Program-made: the position numbers and the translations under genes | Part shown: piece by piece, positions 1-7,168 of the stretch | How the letters are laid out: each line of letters begins with the position of its first letter | How positions within the stretch are numbered: position 1 is the stretch's first letter | The notes under the pieces: model-generated | The model's input: the letters and a program-made list of their open reading frames with translations, nothing else | Told to the model about the DNA's origin: nothing | Database searches by the model: none | Source of the DNA: Saprospiraceae bacterium | GTDB taxonomy: Bacteria; Bacteroidota; Bacteroidia; Chitinophagales; Saprospiraceae | Direction of reading: 5' to 3' | Assembly (NCBI GenBank): GCA_023299965.1 | Contig: JALZVN010000337.1 | Coordinates: 1-13,569, forward strand | Length of the DNA stretch: 13,569 nucleotides

Positions 1-882
1 TCCATCGTAAGTGAAGTTTCCTTGACTCTCAAATCTATTGGTATCTTCATCCCAGTTAATTGAACCAAGATCAAGTATACTAGCAGATATTCTTAATTTC
101 TTGGTTAGATCTAAAGAAGCACCAAAGTCAAATCCAAAACCAGTGTTATTAGAGAAAAACTGCTCTGCTAAGTCTCCATTAAACGTAAAATCGCTCACTC
201 CTTCAATATCTAGTGTATTAAAAGTATTCAAGGCGTAATCCGTATCAAAAGTCAATTGAAAAACATCATCATCTGTGAATAAGGAAGCCCTATTCTGATC
301 GGTTTGAAGAAATCCAATACCACTTAAAAATTTTATCCTACCCCCCAAAGAAAGAGCGCCAAACTGCTTTGATATACCAAGGCTATATTCATGATAAGCA
401 AAATAATCTACGCTAGGTCCAAACTCAACCGTCTCTCCAATAAATTGGGCATTCCCTTGAAATACTAACTGAGCCAATGTTCTAGGGTAATTAATTACAG
501 AATTGAGTCTAGTATTGTGTCTAACATCAATCTGAAAAGATTTGAACTTCAATCCTATTCCGATTGAATTCACCTTCAGGTTATTCTCAAAAGTATTATT
601 TTGGTCAAGCTGATTTATTACACCATTTAGATCCAAAGTGTTTGTCCCTTCATTATCTCGTACAATTTGAGCAAGAGAAATCTGGTTGCTATGATGGCTT
701 TCTGCAAAGATACCAGGAAGATAAATTTCTATTTTCCCTTGTAGTGTATCGGTCAAATTAAGTTCTCTAGCCGCCCAAGTTCCATCTAAGAAGTAGGTTC
801 CTATTTCATTTTGGGCAATAGTAGTCAGAGACAACACCCCTACGAGAAAAGCCGTAAAACAATATCTATAAACTTGGTACAT
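1..882 (-). CDS. DUF5723-type outer-membrane protein, 3' end outside window
   Basis: Reading from ATG at 882 to the left edge gives 294 uninterrupted codons with no stop, so the C-terminus is missing. Residues 1-23 form a signal peptide (hydrophobic core after MYQVYR, ending TIAQ), predicting export. The mature part is rich in alternating beta-strand patterns and aromatic residues. It contains a stretch around residues 165-195 (YSLGISKQFGALSLGGRIKF, then LSGIGFL) and a later FGFDFGASLDLTKKLRISAS segment, which resemble the barrel-like DUF5723 family of Bacteroidota, usually about 450-500 residues long. The start is chosen because it directly precedes the signal peptide and lies 8 bases after the stop of the upstream lipoprotein gene, suggesting co-transcription and perhaps translational coupling. 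No clear ribosome binding site is visible, as is usual in this phylum. The function of the family is not established. The family assignment is from remembered sequence character, so it is probable rather than certain; the reading frame itself is secure. Confidence 0.78.
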   Translation of the reverse strand, partial: MYQVYRYCFTAFLVGVLSLTTIAQNEIGTYFLDGTWAARELNLTDTLQGKIEIYLPGIFAESHHSNQISLAQIVRDNEGTNTLDLNGVINQLDQNNTFENNLKVNSIGIGLKFKSFQIDVRHNTRLNSVINYPRTLAQLVFQGNAQFIGETVEFGPSVDYFAYHEYSLGISKQFGALSLGGRIKFLSGIGFLQTDQNRASLFTDDDVFQLTFDTDYALNTFNTLDIEGVSDFTFNGDLAEQFFSNNTGFGFDFGASLDLTKKLRISASILDLGSINWDEDTNRFESQGNFTYDG

Positions 883-890
883 CTTTAATA

Positions 891-2423
891 TTAATTAGCT
901 ACTTCTAATTTAAGACCCATTCTAGACTTTACGCTTTGATCAGCGCTGAATTGAACTAGCTGGGGAATGTCAGAGTTGGTCGTTCGGAAACCTGTTCGAA
1001 GTAAAATCATTTTTGCAGACTTGATCCTTTCAAATCGAGCTTCATCAAAAGTGTCAATTATCTCCTTAGTCGTAATCCCATTGACTACTCCATCACTATC
1101 CACTGGCGCGGCACCTATAAATTCATTCCCAGCCTCTGGATTGATAGATCCTAGAATATTGAAATTCTCATCGACAAAGTCAACTTGTAAGTCCAAAGCT
1201 AAAGGAATTGCGCTTTCCGTAATCAATTTAAATTCCGCCGCTTTCACATTTTCATTGCTTGTCAAATCAACTTCAAAAGTATCTCTTAAGGCAAATCCAA
1301 ACGTATATCCATTCAATGGAAGTTCAACTTCCAATTGTACATCTATTCGGCTACTATCTGTCATAAATCCTCTTCCACTTTGATCATTTCCTGGATTGGG
1401 TTCCCCGTCCAATTCATACTCTATCGAGGCAGGACCTACAGCAAGAATATCTATAATATTACTATTGTCCTTTGTAAAAGAAAACTCAGTACGAATTGTC
1501 TCCCCAACTTGATCAAATCTTGGAAAGTCTACTGCCACACCTTCCTCAATAGCTTCTGATTCTAGACTCAATTTATCCCCATTGATGCCTATGACATCTA
1601 TACCAAAGAAGTTTGCATCTAATGGAAATCCAAACGAATTCAAAGCAGTAAGTCTTATTTTAGGATCCTCAAAATTAACTACTCCTTGATCCCATCCTTC
1701 AAAAAAGTCTATCTCAATGGTATCTCTTCCAATATCATATACATCATTCCCTAGGAATCCTTCCGCATATTCATATACCAATCGAGTGAGAAATACATTC
1801 ATAGTTGGTAGAATAATTTTCTCTCCATCAGGTAAAATTGCATCATACTTTATAGTAAGTAAAGTATCCCCTCCTTGGATTTGATATCCCGCAAGGTTGT
1901 CACCAAAGAGCCCTCCAGTCACAGGTAAATCACCATCAAATGTGGAAGTAAATGTATTCTTATATGATTCTCCATCTAGTACGAACTCAGGAATCTCTAC
2001 ATTAACAATTATGTCTTCAGGTATATCCGAGGAATATTCAAAAGATATATCTCCACTTTTTAAGTTCAAGACTTCTATTTCTATACTTCCTGGTATTTCA
2101 AAATCTTCGTTCCTCACTACAAAAAAGGTATCCGTTACCGCGATAGGTACAAATTGAGCAGTGAAATCAAAAATATCGTTTGCACTTCTAGTAAGTACCG
2201 ATCCAGAATAACTGAGTGTCAATTCTCCATTTTCGTCTACAGTCAGACTAGTGTTATCTACTCTATTTGAAATAACATCACTAATAGACAAATCCGAATT
2301 AAAAAGGGGGATAGCATATTCTGCATTAAATTCACCTAATTCAAGGTCCTCAATGTTCGTACATTGGGAAAAAACGAACATCGTACAGATCAAGAACAGT
2401 ATTGCGTAAAGATTTTGTTTCAT
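891..2423 (-). CDS. Putative surface lipoprotein, beta-rich, unknown function
   Basis: This 510-residue protein starts with a lipoprotein signal: a basic/polar start (MKQN), a hydrophobic stretch and a lipobox-like FSQC with Cys21 as the predicted lipidated residue. The residues after the cysteine (TNIEDLE) are acidic, similar in character to the export signals that send Bacteroidota lipoproteins to the cell surface; that is inference. The remainder is almost wholly beta-strand-like with many Asp, Glu, Ile and Val residues, as in stacked beta-sandwich surface proteins. I see no catalytic motif and do not recognise a named family. It lies 8 bases upstream of the DUF5723-type gene on the same strand, so the pair probably forms an operon and may act together at the outer membrane. 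The start is the only ATG before the signal peptide; a small inverted repeat (GTTG, TAA, CAAC) sits just before it. No convincing promoter could be named in the leader. Confidence 0.82.
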   Translation of the reverse strand: MKQNLYAILFLICTMFVFSQCTNIEDLELGEFNAEYAIPLFNSDLSISDVISNRVDNTSLTVDENGELTLSYSGSVLTRSANDIFDFTAQFVPIAVTDTFFVVRNEDFEIPGSIEIEVLNLKSGDISFEYSSDIPEDIIVNVEIPEFVLDGESYKNTFTSTFDGDLPVTGGLFGDNLAGYQIQGGDTLLTIKYDAILPDGEKIILPTMNVFLTRLVYEYAEGFLGNDVYDIGRDTIEIDFFEGWDQGVVNFEDPKIRLTALNSFGFPLDANFFGIDVIGINGDKLSLESEAIEEGVAVDFPRFDQVGETIRTEFSFTKDNSNIIDILAVGPASIEYELDGEPNPGNDQSGRGFMTDSSRIDVQLEVELPLNGYTFGFALRDTFEVDLTSNENVKAAEFKLITESAIPLALDLQVDFVDENFNILGSINPEAGNEFIGAAPVDSDGVVNGITTKEIIDTFDEARFERIKSAKMILLRTGFRTTNSDIPQLVQFSADQSVKSRMGLKLEVAN

Positions 2424-2518
2424 ACAGTTGTTACAACGTTTTTTGAGACCTATTTATGAACACTAATTAGACATTAAATCTCAATTTGACCTTAATTTAC
2501 ACAAAATAGTGCTATTTC
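2424..2518. other. Short leader region of the lipoprotein operon
   Basis: AT-rich gene-free sequence between the decayed RNase fragment and the lipoprotein start. A promoter for the two-gene operon should lie here or slightly further upstream. No exact match to the Bacteroidota pattern (TTTG near -33 and TAnnTTTG near -7) was found, only loose resemblances that I do not call. Confidence 0.3.
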
Positions 2519-2600
2519 TTAGGTAGTGAGAGCTGTTTCGTTTCCTAAATCAGGAAACAAGACATCTTCAAACTCATTTATAAAAAATCATTTAATGCCA
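2519..2600 (-). pseudogene. Decayed C-terminal fragment of a second beta-CASP MBL protein
   Basis: The minus-strand frame ending at the TAA of 2519-2521 reads INEFEDVLFPDLGNETALTT and stop. The intact MBL gene at 3026 ends HEFKDVLIPDLGNEITLSA and stop. Over the final 18 residues, starting at EF, 12 are identical, and the last 60 bases match at about 44 positions by eye. The frame is closed upstream by a TGA at 2588-2590. Shifting one frame there (codons 2583-2600) gives MALNDFL, which fits the QAFKYLL segment of the intact protein, so one frameshift plus decay would extend the match to about 2600. No catalytic part survives. The fragment lies about 430 bases downstream of the intact gene, as expected if a tandem or inserted paralogue lost most of its body. 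It has no start and is not expressed as a useful protein. Confidence 0.75.
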
Positions 2601-2631
2601 TTTGTAGTTTAAAATGATAGTTCACAATTTT
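2591..2631 (-). repeat. Dispersed repeat of about 40 bases, copy A
   Basis: The reverse complement matches 5002-5041 on the plus strand in 33 of 41 aligned columns, with a nearly perfect 20-base core (minus strand of 2598-2617, TCATTTTAAACTACAAATGG; copy B differs by one base). A weaker third copy of the core lies at 2677-2696 on the minus strand (16 of 20). Copies A and B flank the MBL gene in opposite orientation. Copy A partly overlaps the region where a frameshifted extension of the RNase remnant could lie, so it may mark the breakpoint that truncated the paralogue. Its identity is unknown. Confidence 0.55.
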
Positions 2632-2676
2632 GAGTCCGATTTATGAGCCGTTGAATTTAGGATACCTCTATTAATC

Positions 2677-2696
2677 CCATTCATTGTCTAAAATGA
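2677..2696 (-). repeat. Weak third copy of the repeat core
   Basis: The minus strand reads TCATTTTAGACAATGAATGG and matches the copy A core at 16 of 20 positions; the following GATTAA parallels CATTAA after copy A. The two cores are 79 bases apart in the same orientation. The match is short and AT-rich, so chance similarity is possible. Confidence 0.3.
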
Positions 2697-2802
2697 AACT
2701 CTTCTAGAATTTCTGCAAATTTAATCTTTGACATACGTCGTTATCCTTCTGCCGAATATACCGATCGCAAAGCTGGTTGGGAATCATCTACTGGCTTAAT
2801 TA

Positions 2803-2917
2803 TTCCAACTCTGCGTTGGAACGCCTCGTGGATGCTTGTGCATCCTCTATGTTTTACGCCTTGATTTGAAAAAATCAATCTCAGTATATCCAGCCCATAC
2901 CGCAGTACATTTGGTAT
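2803..2917. other. Cluster of hairpins in gene-free DNA; possible repeat or structured RNA
   Basis: Three perfect short hairpins follow one another: TTCCAAC/GTTGGAA at 2803-2821 with a 5-base loop, GGATGC/GCATCC at 2830-2845 with a 4-base loop, and TTGATTT/AAATCAA at 2861-2878 with a GAAA loop. A fourth, weaker pairing, ATACC/GGTAT, lies at 2897-2917. The surrounding sequence (about 2755-2920) is more GC-rich than the flanks and has no open frame of useful length. The character is like intergenic repeat elements of Bacteroidota, but I cannot prove it from one window; an RNA with three stems is the alternative. Confidence 0.45.
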
Positions 2918-3025
2918 AGCTAAGGCTAAATTCTCACAGTCTAGTCTGTCAAATTTAAATTTTATTTTAGTCTAATTCAGAGATTTATAGAGGTACACTA
3001 TATTTACTTTGCATTCTGCAATCTA

Positions 3026-4468
3026 TTAGGCACTTAGGGTGATTTCATTACCCAGATCAGGTATCAACACATCTTTAAACTCATGCTGATACAATAGATA
3101 CTTAAACGCCTGCTGAGAATCATAATTCCCATGCACTAAGAACATTTTTTTCAATGTATCTTTTTGATTCTTTAAAAAACTTAAGATTTCATTCTTATCC
3201 GCATGAGCAGAAAAAGAATCCATAATCTGAATATCCATATTCACAGACATTTCCTGACCAAATAATTTTATTTCTTTATCTCCCGCTCTCAATCGACCTC
3301 CTGGCGTATAGGGCGAACAATACCCAACTATTAATAGTGTATTATTGGGATCTTCTATATTATTGTACAAATGATGCTTCACACGGCCAGCATTCATCAT
3401 TCCCGAAGAACTGATAATGATACAAGGATCATTAGTTGTATTCAACTGTTTAGATTCTTCTACCTTCCGAATGTATTTCAGGTCCGCAAAACCGAATGGG
3501 TTATCATCTGTAAGTAGATATTCATAAAGCTCATTATCATAGCATTCTGGATGCCCAGCAAAAACCTGCGTAGCATTTATGGCTAGTGGGCTATCAACAT
3601 ATACTGGAATCTTGGGTAAAAGCCCCTCCGTTTCCATCTGATCCATCATATATACAAGCTCTTGAGTACGCCCCAGACTAAAAGCCGGAATGATTAATTT
3701 CCCTTTTTTATCTACACAAGCAGTCTTGATAACCTTCAAGAGATTTTCCTTTTCATCAGGTCTGCCCATGTGCTCCTTATTTCCATATGTAGATTCGCAA
3801 ATCAAGAAATCTACCTCTGGCATCGGCTTCGGGTCTCTTAAAATAGGGCGATTGGGTCTACCGATATCTCCTGTAAAACCAATTGTTTTGACTTTACCAT
3901 TTTCCCTTATTCGCAGTGTCACACTTGCGCTCCCTAGGATATGTCCTGCATCTCTAAAAAGGACCTCAACATCTTTACTTATTGAAAACCAACGTTCATA
4001 GCTATAGGCATTAAATCTTTCCATAGCGGGACCGACGTCATCGGTAGTATATAAAGGCACTGCAAAGTCTTCTGCCTTTACATTGCGTTTCTTTTTTCTT
4101 AGATTCTTATTCGCGTACTCAGCTTCCCTCTCCTGAATTTTAGCACTATCCAAAAGCATTACGGCACATAGACTTCTAGTTGCATGCGTTGAGTGAATAC
4201 ACCCCTTAAAACCATCTTTAACAAACTTGGGAATCCTTCCTGAGTGGTCAATATGTGCATGTGACAAAATCATACAATCGATTTCTGCAGGGTCAAAATA
4301 CCATTTTGAATTTATATCATCCATTTCCTTATGGCGTCCTTGAAATAGTCCACAATCCAATAGAATTTTATATCCATTCTCTAACTGTATCAAATGACAG
4401 CTCCCTGTCACTTCTCTAGCCGCACCACAAAACCTGATTTTCATACTTTTTTTTGCTAATCTACGCAT
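3026..4468 (-). CDS. Beta-CASP metallo-beta-lactamase, RNase-type (CPSF73/TTHA0252-like)
   Basis: Members of this family are zinc-dependent cytoplasmic ribonucleases related to the CPSF73 cleavage factor and the bacterial TTHA0252 RNase. The 480-residue product has the MBL signature HAHIDHSGR (His70, His72, Asp74, His75), His176 in GHILGSA and Asp201 in FTGDIGR as metal ligands. Beta-CASP elements follow: ESTYG near 225, PAFSLGRTQE near 261-270 and SSSGMMNAGRVKHHL near 353-367. The RMMBL tail has FSAHAD (His422) and LVHGNYD (His446). All key residues are present, so it is probably active. The true start may be Met9 (codon 4442-4444): homologues begin MKI/MRI followed by the GAAREVTG segment, while the first eight residues are basic and unaligned. 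It stands alone, with gene-free stretches of about 600 bases on both sides, and is transcribed separately from the T9SS operon. No clear terminator was found after its stop. A decayed relative of its 3' end lies downstream. The exact RNA substrate is unknown. Confidence 0.93.
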   Translation of the reverse strand: MRRLAKKSMKIRFCGAAREVTGSCHLIQLENGYKILLDCGLFQGRHKEMDDINSKWYFDPAEIDCMILSHAHIDHSGRIPKFVKDGFKGCIHSTHATRSLCAVMLLDSAKIQEREAEYANKNLRKKKRNVKAEDFAVPLYTTDDVGPAMERFNAYSYERWFSISKDVEVLFRDAGHILGSASVTLRIRENGKVKTIGFTGDIGRPNRPILRDPKPMPEVDFLICESTYGNKEHMGRPDEKENLLKVIKTACVDKKGKLIIPAFSLGRTQELVYMMDQMETEGLLPKIPVYVDSPLAINATQVFAGHPECYDNELYEYLLTDDNPFGFADLKYIRKVEESKQLNTTNDPCIIISSSGMMNAGRVKHHLYNNIEDPNNTLLIVGYCSPYTPGGRLRAGDKEIKLFGQEMSVNMDIQIMDSFSAHADKNEILSFLKNQKDTLKKMFLVHGNYDSQQAFKYLLYQHEFKDVLIPDLGNEITLSA

Positions 4469-4554
4469 TGAGAGATAATAATAAAAATGCTACTCTTAGT
4501 AAACCTACTTATCAAAAGTCGCCATACTGTGTGAATTTGAGATTTTTTTTGTTC
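4469..4554. other. Leader of the MBL RNase gene
   Basis: AT-rich sequence before the MBL start. On the minus strand TAGGTTTA at about 40 bases upstream of the start resembles the Bacteroidota -7 element TAnnTTTG except for the last base, but no matching -33 element is present. I do not call a promoter. Confidence 0.25.
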
Positions 4555-4820
4555 TGTAGCGGGACAATCTCGATGAATCGGGAGGTCATGGTCGCTATGA
4601 CACGTAACACTGCCTCCCGGCTCAGACAGCTCGTTATTCACTCGACGATGGAGAATTTTGGGGTTCAGAGAGATATTTCCAAGCTAATGATGTGGAGTAT
4701 ATATAGAAGGGATTACCAAATATCTCCCATGTCTACCCTTGTGGCAGGCCAGGCTTCGCTATCGGGCACTACTTTTCAGACCTTGTCCAAAAAATAGATC
4801 CAGAAAGACTAAAAATCTAG
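4555..4820 (+). other. GC-rich island with broken coding-like frame, origin unknown
   Basis: Bases 4561-4620 contain 34 G or C of 60, well above the AT-rich flanks. One plus-strand frame gives two stop-free stretches, 4608-4703 (32 codons, including ARYSLDDGEFWGSERYFQAN) and 4707-4817 (37 codons, ending SDLVQKIDPERLKI and stop at 4818-4820), separated by a single TAG. The amino-acid composition looks protein-like, but I recognise no family and there is no intact start. A stem CGGGAGG/CCTCCCG (4579-4585 with 4613-4619) encloses a smaller TCAT/ATGA pairing. It may be the decayed 3' end of a transferred gene or part of a mobile-element relic next to the REP-like hairpins that follow. A different plus-strand frame, open from 4453 to 4797, looks random. 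Confidence 0.35.
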
Positions 4821-4858
4821 CAAACGGAGTGCGCAGGGATAAGGGATCGCAGCGTTAT

Positions 4859-4953
4859 ATGCTTCGTATTTCACAATAGTGAAATTGAAGCATGTAGTAG
4901 CGAAGAGCGCGGTCTAGCGAATTGACCTTTTCGTCAATTCGCTAGATAGCCGC
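4859..4953. repeat. REP-like double hairpin element
   Basis: Two strong inverted repeats lie side by side. The first (4859-4893) pairs ATGCTTC with GAAGCAT and, inside, TTTCAC with GTGAAA around an AATA loop. The second (4913-4946) is a perfect 14-bp stem, TCTAGCGAATTGAC with its complement around CTTTTC, extended by GCGG/CCGC (4909-4912 with 4950-4953) across a 3-base bulge. The sequence just before (about 4821-4855, with GCGCAGGGATAAGGGATCGC) has the look of intergenic repeats I associate with Bacteroidota genomes, some of which are moved by REP-associated tyrosine transposases. No transposase gene is present. There is no T-run after either stem on either strand, so these are not ordinary terminators. 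Confidence 0.6.
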
Positions 4954-5001
4954 CCATAAAGACAATAATAGCAATTGAAATTAAAAATGACGCATTTATC
5001 T

Positions 5002-5041
5002 AAAATCTTGCACGTCATTTTACACTACAAATGGTATAAAA
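5002..5041 (+). repeat. Dispersed repeat of about 40 bases, copy B
   Basis: Plus-strand copy matching the reverse complement of 2591-2631 in 33 of 41 columns; the core TCATTTTACACTACAAATGG is at 5015-5034. The preceding AAAATGACG (from 4984) forms an inverted repeat with CGTCATTTT (5013-5021), so one arm of a hairpin lies inside the repeat. It sits just beyond the terminator of the T9SS operon. Confidence 0.55.
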
Positions 5042-5042
5042 C

Positions 5043-5078
5043 AAAAAAGGGCTCTTATCATGACGACAAGAACCCTTT
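5043..5078 (-). terminator. Intrinsic terminator of the adhesin-PorP-PorE-like operon
   Basis: On the minus strand an 11-bp stem (AAAGGGTTCTT with AAGAGCCCTTT, 5068-5078 with 5046-5056) has an 11-base loop and runs into TTTTTTGTTTT. One position is G-U in the minus-strand RNA but an unpaired C/A in plus-strand RNA, so the structure favours leftward transcription. It begins 22 bases after the stop of the OmpA-domain gene and closes the operon. Confidence 0.85.
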
Positions 5079-5099
5079 CATTATTTTAAAATCTAAATA

Positions 5100-7121
5100 T
5101 TAATTTCCTTTTCTGTCAATTCTTTCAGGACCTCTGTTACCATACTCCACACGAACATTTTCACTTATACTTACTACTTTCAATTCTGTTCGTCTATTGT
5201 ATTGGTGTTCCTCTTCAGAGCAGTTAACGCCATCAGCACATTGATTTCTCAATTGATTTTCACCCATACCTACAGTGGAGATACGACTAGGCGCTACACC
5301 TCTTGATACCATAAATCGCTTTGCCGATTCTGCTCTACTATTAGCTAATTTTTGATTGTATACATTTCCACCTCGTGAATCCGTGTGAGAAATAAGCTGT
5401 ATGTTGATAGATGGATATGATTGCATAATACGGACAGCCTCTTCAAGCTCTCTCGCTGCACCAGTACGGATAGCAGATTTATTAAAATCATAATAAATTT
5501 TCTCAAACACTATCACTGTACCTACTGGGAACGGATTAGTGTTAGCTACTACAGCTGGCGCTATTGGACTAAGGTTGATCACGGTATTTAAACCAGAAGA
5601 ACCTGGCGTAACACTTAAGCTACTATTCCCAGTATTAAAACCTCCTTTCTCCCCAATAAATGTATAGCTACAATTTGGAGGCAAACAAGAGTTAAAATTT
5701 CCATTTGCATCCGTTTGTATAAATTCTTCTTTGCCTCCACAGCTACTAGACATTCTCACCACTGCGTTAGCAATTCCTTGCCCAGTAGAAGCATTTTTCA
5801 CTTGACCAGATACTTGAGCACATCTCTCTTTTGACAATGGAACCTCTACGATCTGCTCACCTTCCTTTCCGATAGTCGAATAAGTCAATTCATTGCTTAT
5901 ATAGCCATCTTTAGTAACGAAAAATATATAATTTTTTCCTGACTGCATGTTGTATGGGGATTCACCTTCTCCATTAGACAACAAATCTGGTTCGCCTAAG
6001 TCAGAAGTATTCTTTCTTACTAGTTTCAATACTAGATCTTTACTCCCAGCAGTTTCCGGTAATACTACAACATCATACAGTTCACCACCTGAAACAAGAC
6101 CTTGGCTTGTATTCTCAAAAACTCTAATCTCAGCACCCTCTATTCTATCATTAGTCTCTCCATCATATACTCGGATAATAGAGCTAAGCATTTTAGGAGC
6201 AGCGATAAATCCGTCGAACATATAGATGTCATCTCTACCTGCGCCACCTGGCCTAGCAGAAGTCAAATATCCTCTATTGCCTTCAGCGTTTAAGATTAAT
6301 CCAAAATCATCTTCACTACTATTGATAGGTTTTCCCAGATTCTCAATACTTCCCATCACCTTACTACCCTCTACACTAGTTCTGAAAATATCATATCCAC
6401 CCATACCTTTATGACCTAAAGAAGCAAAAAACAATGTGCCACTTTCATGTATAAAAGGGAATGCTTCATTCTTATCAGTATTTATTTCTGGACCCATATT
6501 GACAGGATCACCCCAATCCTCTCCTACTCTACTTACCATGTATATATCTGTACCACCATGTGATCCAGGCATATTAGAAGTAAAATACATTCTGTCTCCG
6601 TTTGGAGAAAGGGTAGGATGCATTACGTCATATTCTTTGTTCGAAATTGGAAGTTTAGTAGGTACTTCCCAGTCAAAGAAAGTCTTTTTTGATTCAAAAA
6701 CCTGCATTCTGATCAATCCAGCGTCATCCGCTTTTGTTGAATTTCTCTTCAAATTGTTTCTAGAGAAATACATCTGATCGAAAGTCCTATTGAATGTAAC
6801 TGGCCCTTCGTGCACTCTAGTATTCATTTGAAATGAAAAATCATTGGCCTTTGTTGGTAATCCGGCACCATCAAATTCAGAAAAGTACATCTGAAAAAAT
6901 GTTTCTCCAATCTTCATATCCTTAGGTCCAGCAGTTGTTGGCGCTGTAATAAATATCAACCCATTCTGATAAAAAGATGGTGAAAACTCAAGATACTCTG
7001 TATTGATATCAGAACAATTAACTAACTTGATCTGACTTAAATCACCTGACTGCGCAATAGACCCAATCCACGAAAGACTGATCATACACAGAACGGCAAA
7101 TATTTTATATAACGATTTCAT
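5100..7121 (-). CDS. PorE-like OmpA-family protein (PD40 propeller, CRD, OmpA domain)
   Basis: This 673-residue envelope protein starts with a signal peptide ending near SIAQ (residues 1-24); there is no lipobox. Residues about 40-305 hold PD40/WD40-like beta-propeller blades, for example HPTLSPNGDRMYFTSN at 168-183 followed by GGTDIYMVSR, FFASLGHKGMGGYDIF at 231-246 and GYLTSARPGGAGRDDIYMF. Residues about 435-500 form a carboxypeptidase-regulatory-like domain (VSGQVKNASTGQGIANAVVR). Residues about 537-650 are an OmpA C-terminal domain: YYDFNKSAI, HTDSRG with Asp581, RAESA with Arg596, and NRRTEL. The Asp-to-Arg spacing of 15 equals that of the peptidoglycan-binding pair in OmpA, so binding is likely. 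The order propeller, CRD, OmpA is that of PorE, the T9SS ring-associated protein, but the N-terminal TPR domain of PorE is missing. It follows the PorP/SprF gene by 47 bases and probably anchors that complex to the cell wall. Confidence 0.9.
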   Translation of the reverse strand: MKSLYKIFAVLCMISLSWIGSIAQSGDLSQIKLVNCSDINTEYLEFSPSFYQNGLIFITAPTTAGPKDMKIGETFFQMYFSEFDGAGLPTKANDFSFQMNTRVHEGPVTFNRTFDQMYFSRNNLKRNSTKADDAGLIRMQVFESKKTFFDWEVPTKLPISNKEYDVMHPTLSPNGDRMYFTSNMPGSHGGTDIYMVSRVGEDWGDPVNMGPEINTDKNEAFPFIHESGTLFFASLGHKGMGGYDIFRTSVEGSKVMGSIENLGKPINSSEDDFGLILNAEGNRGYLTSARPGGAGRDDIYMFDGFIAAPKMLSSIIRVYDGETNDRIEGAEIRVFENTSQGLVSGGELYDVVVLPETAGSKDLVLKLVRKNTSDLGEPDLLSNGEGESPYNMQSGKNYIFFVTKDGYISNELTYSTIGKEGEQIVEVPLSKERCAQVSGQVKNASTGQGIANAVVRMSSSCGGKEEFIQTDANGNFNSCLPPNCSYTFIGEKGGFNTGNSSLSVTPGSSGLNTVINLSPIAPAVVANTNPFPVGTVIVFEKIYYDFNKSAIRTGAARELEEAVRIMQSYPSINIQLISHTDSRGGNVYNQKLANSRAESAKRFMVSRGVAPSRISTVGMGENQLRNQCADGVNCSEEEHQYNRRTELKVVSISENVRVEYGNRGPERIDRKGN

Positions 7122-7168
7122 ATTATGAAAATGTTTATAACTTGGTTTATTATACTAATAGACTAAGC

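Noticed and set aside
967..1383. Plus-strand open frame of 138 codons inside the lipoprotein gene
   Set aside because: It lies fully antisense to a well-supported gene, is rich in Ser and Lys as expected of a shadow frame, and shows no motif or start context.
3009..3021. TTGCA/TGCAA hairpin after the MBL stop as a terminator
   Set aside because: The stem is only 5 bp and no run of T follows on the minus strand.
4456..4641. Minus-strand open frame of 61 codons upstream of the MBL gene
   Set aside because: It overlaps the MBL start region, has no family resemblance, and crosses the palindromic GC-rich segment, which explains its open frame.
4453..4797. Plus-strand open frame of 114 codons overlapping the MBL start
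   Set aside because: Composition looks random and it overlaps the MBL start. The nearby alternative frame (4608-4817) is more protein-like, so I report only that as a decayed frame.
4909..4953. Strong hairpin as a terminator for a neighbouring gene
   Set aside because: No U-tract follows on either strand, and the adhesin operon already ends at 5043-5078.
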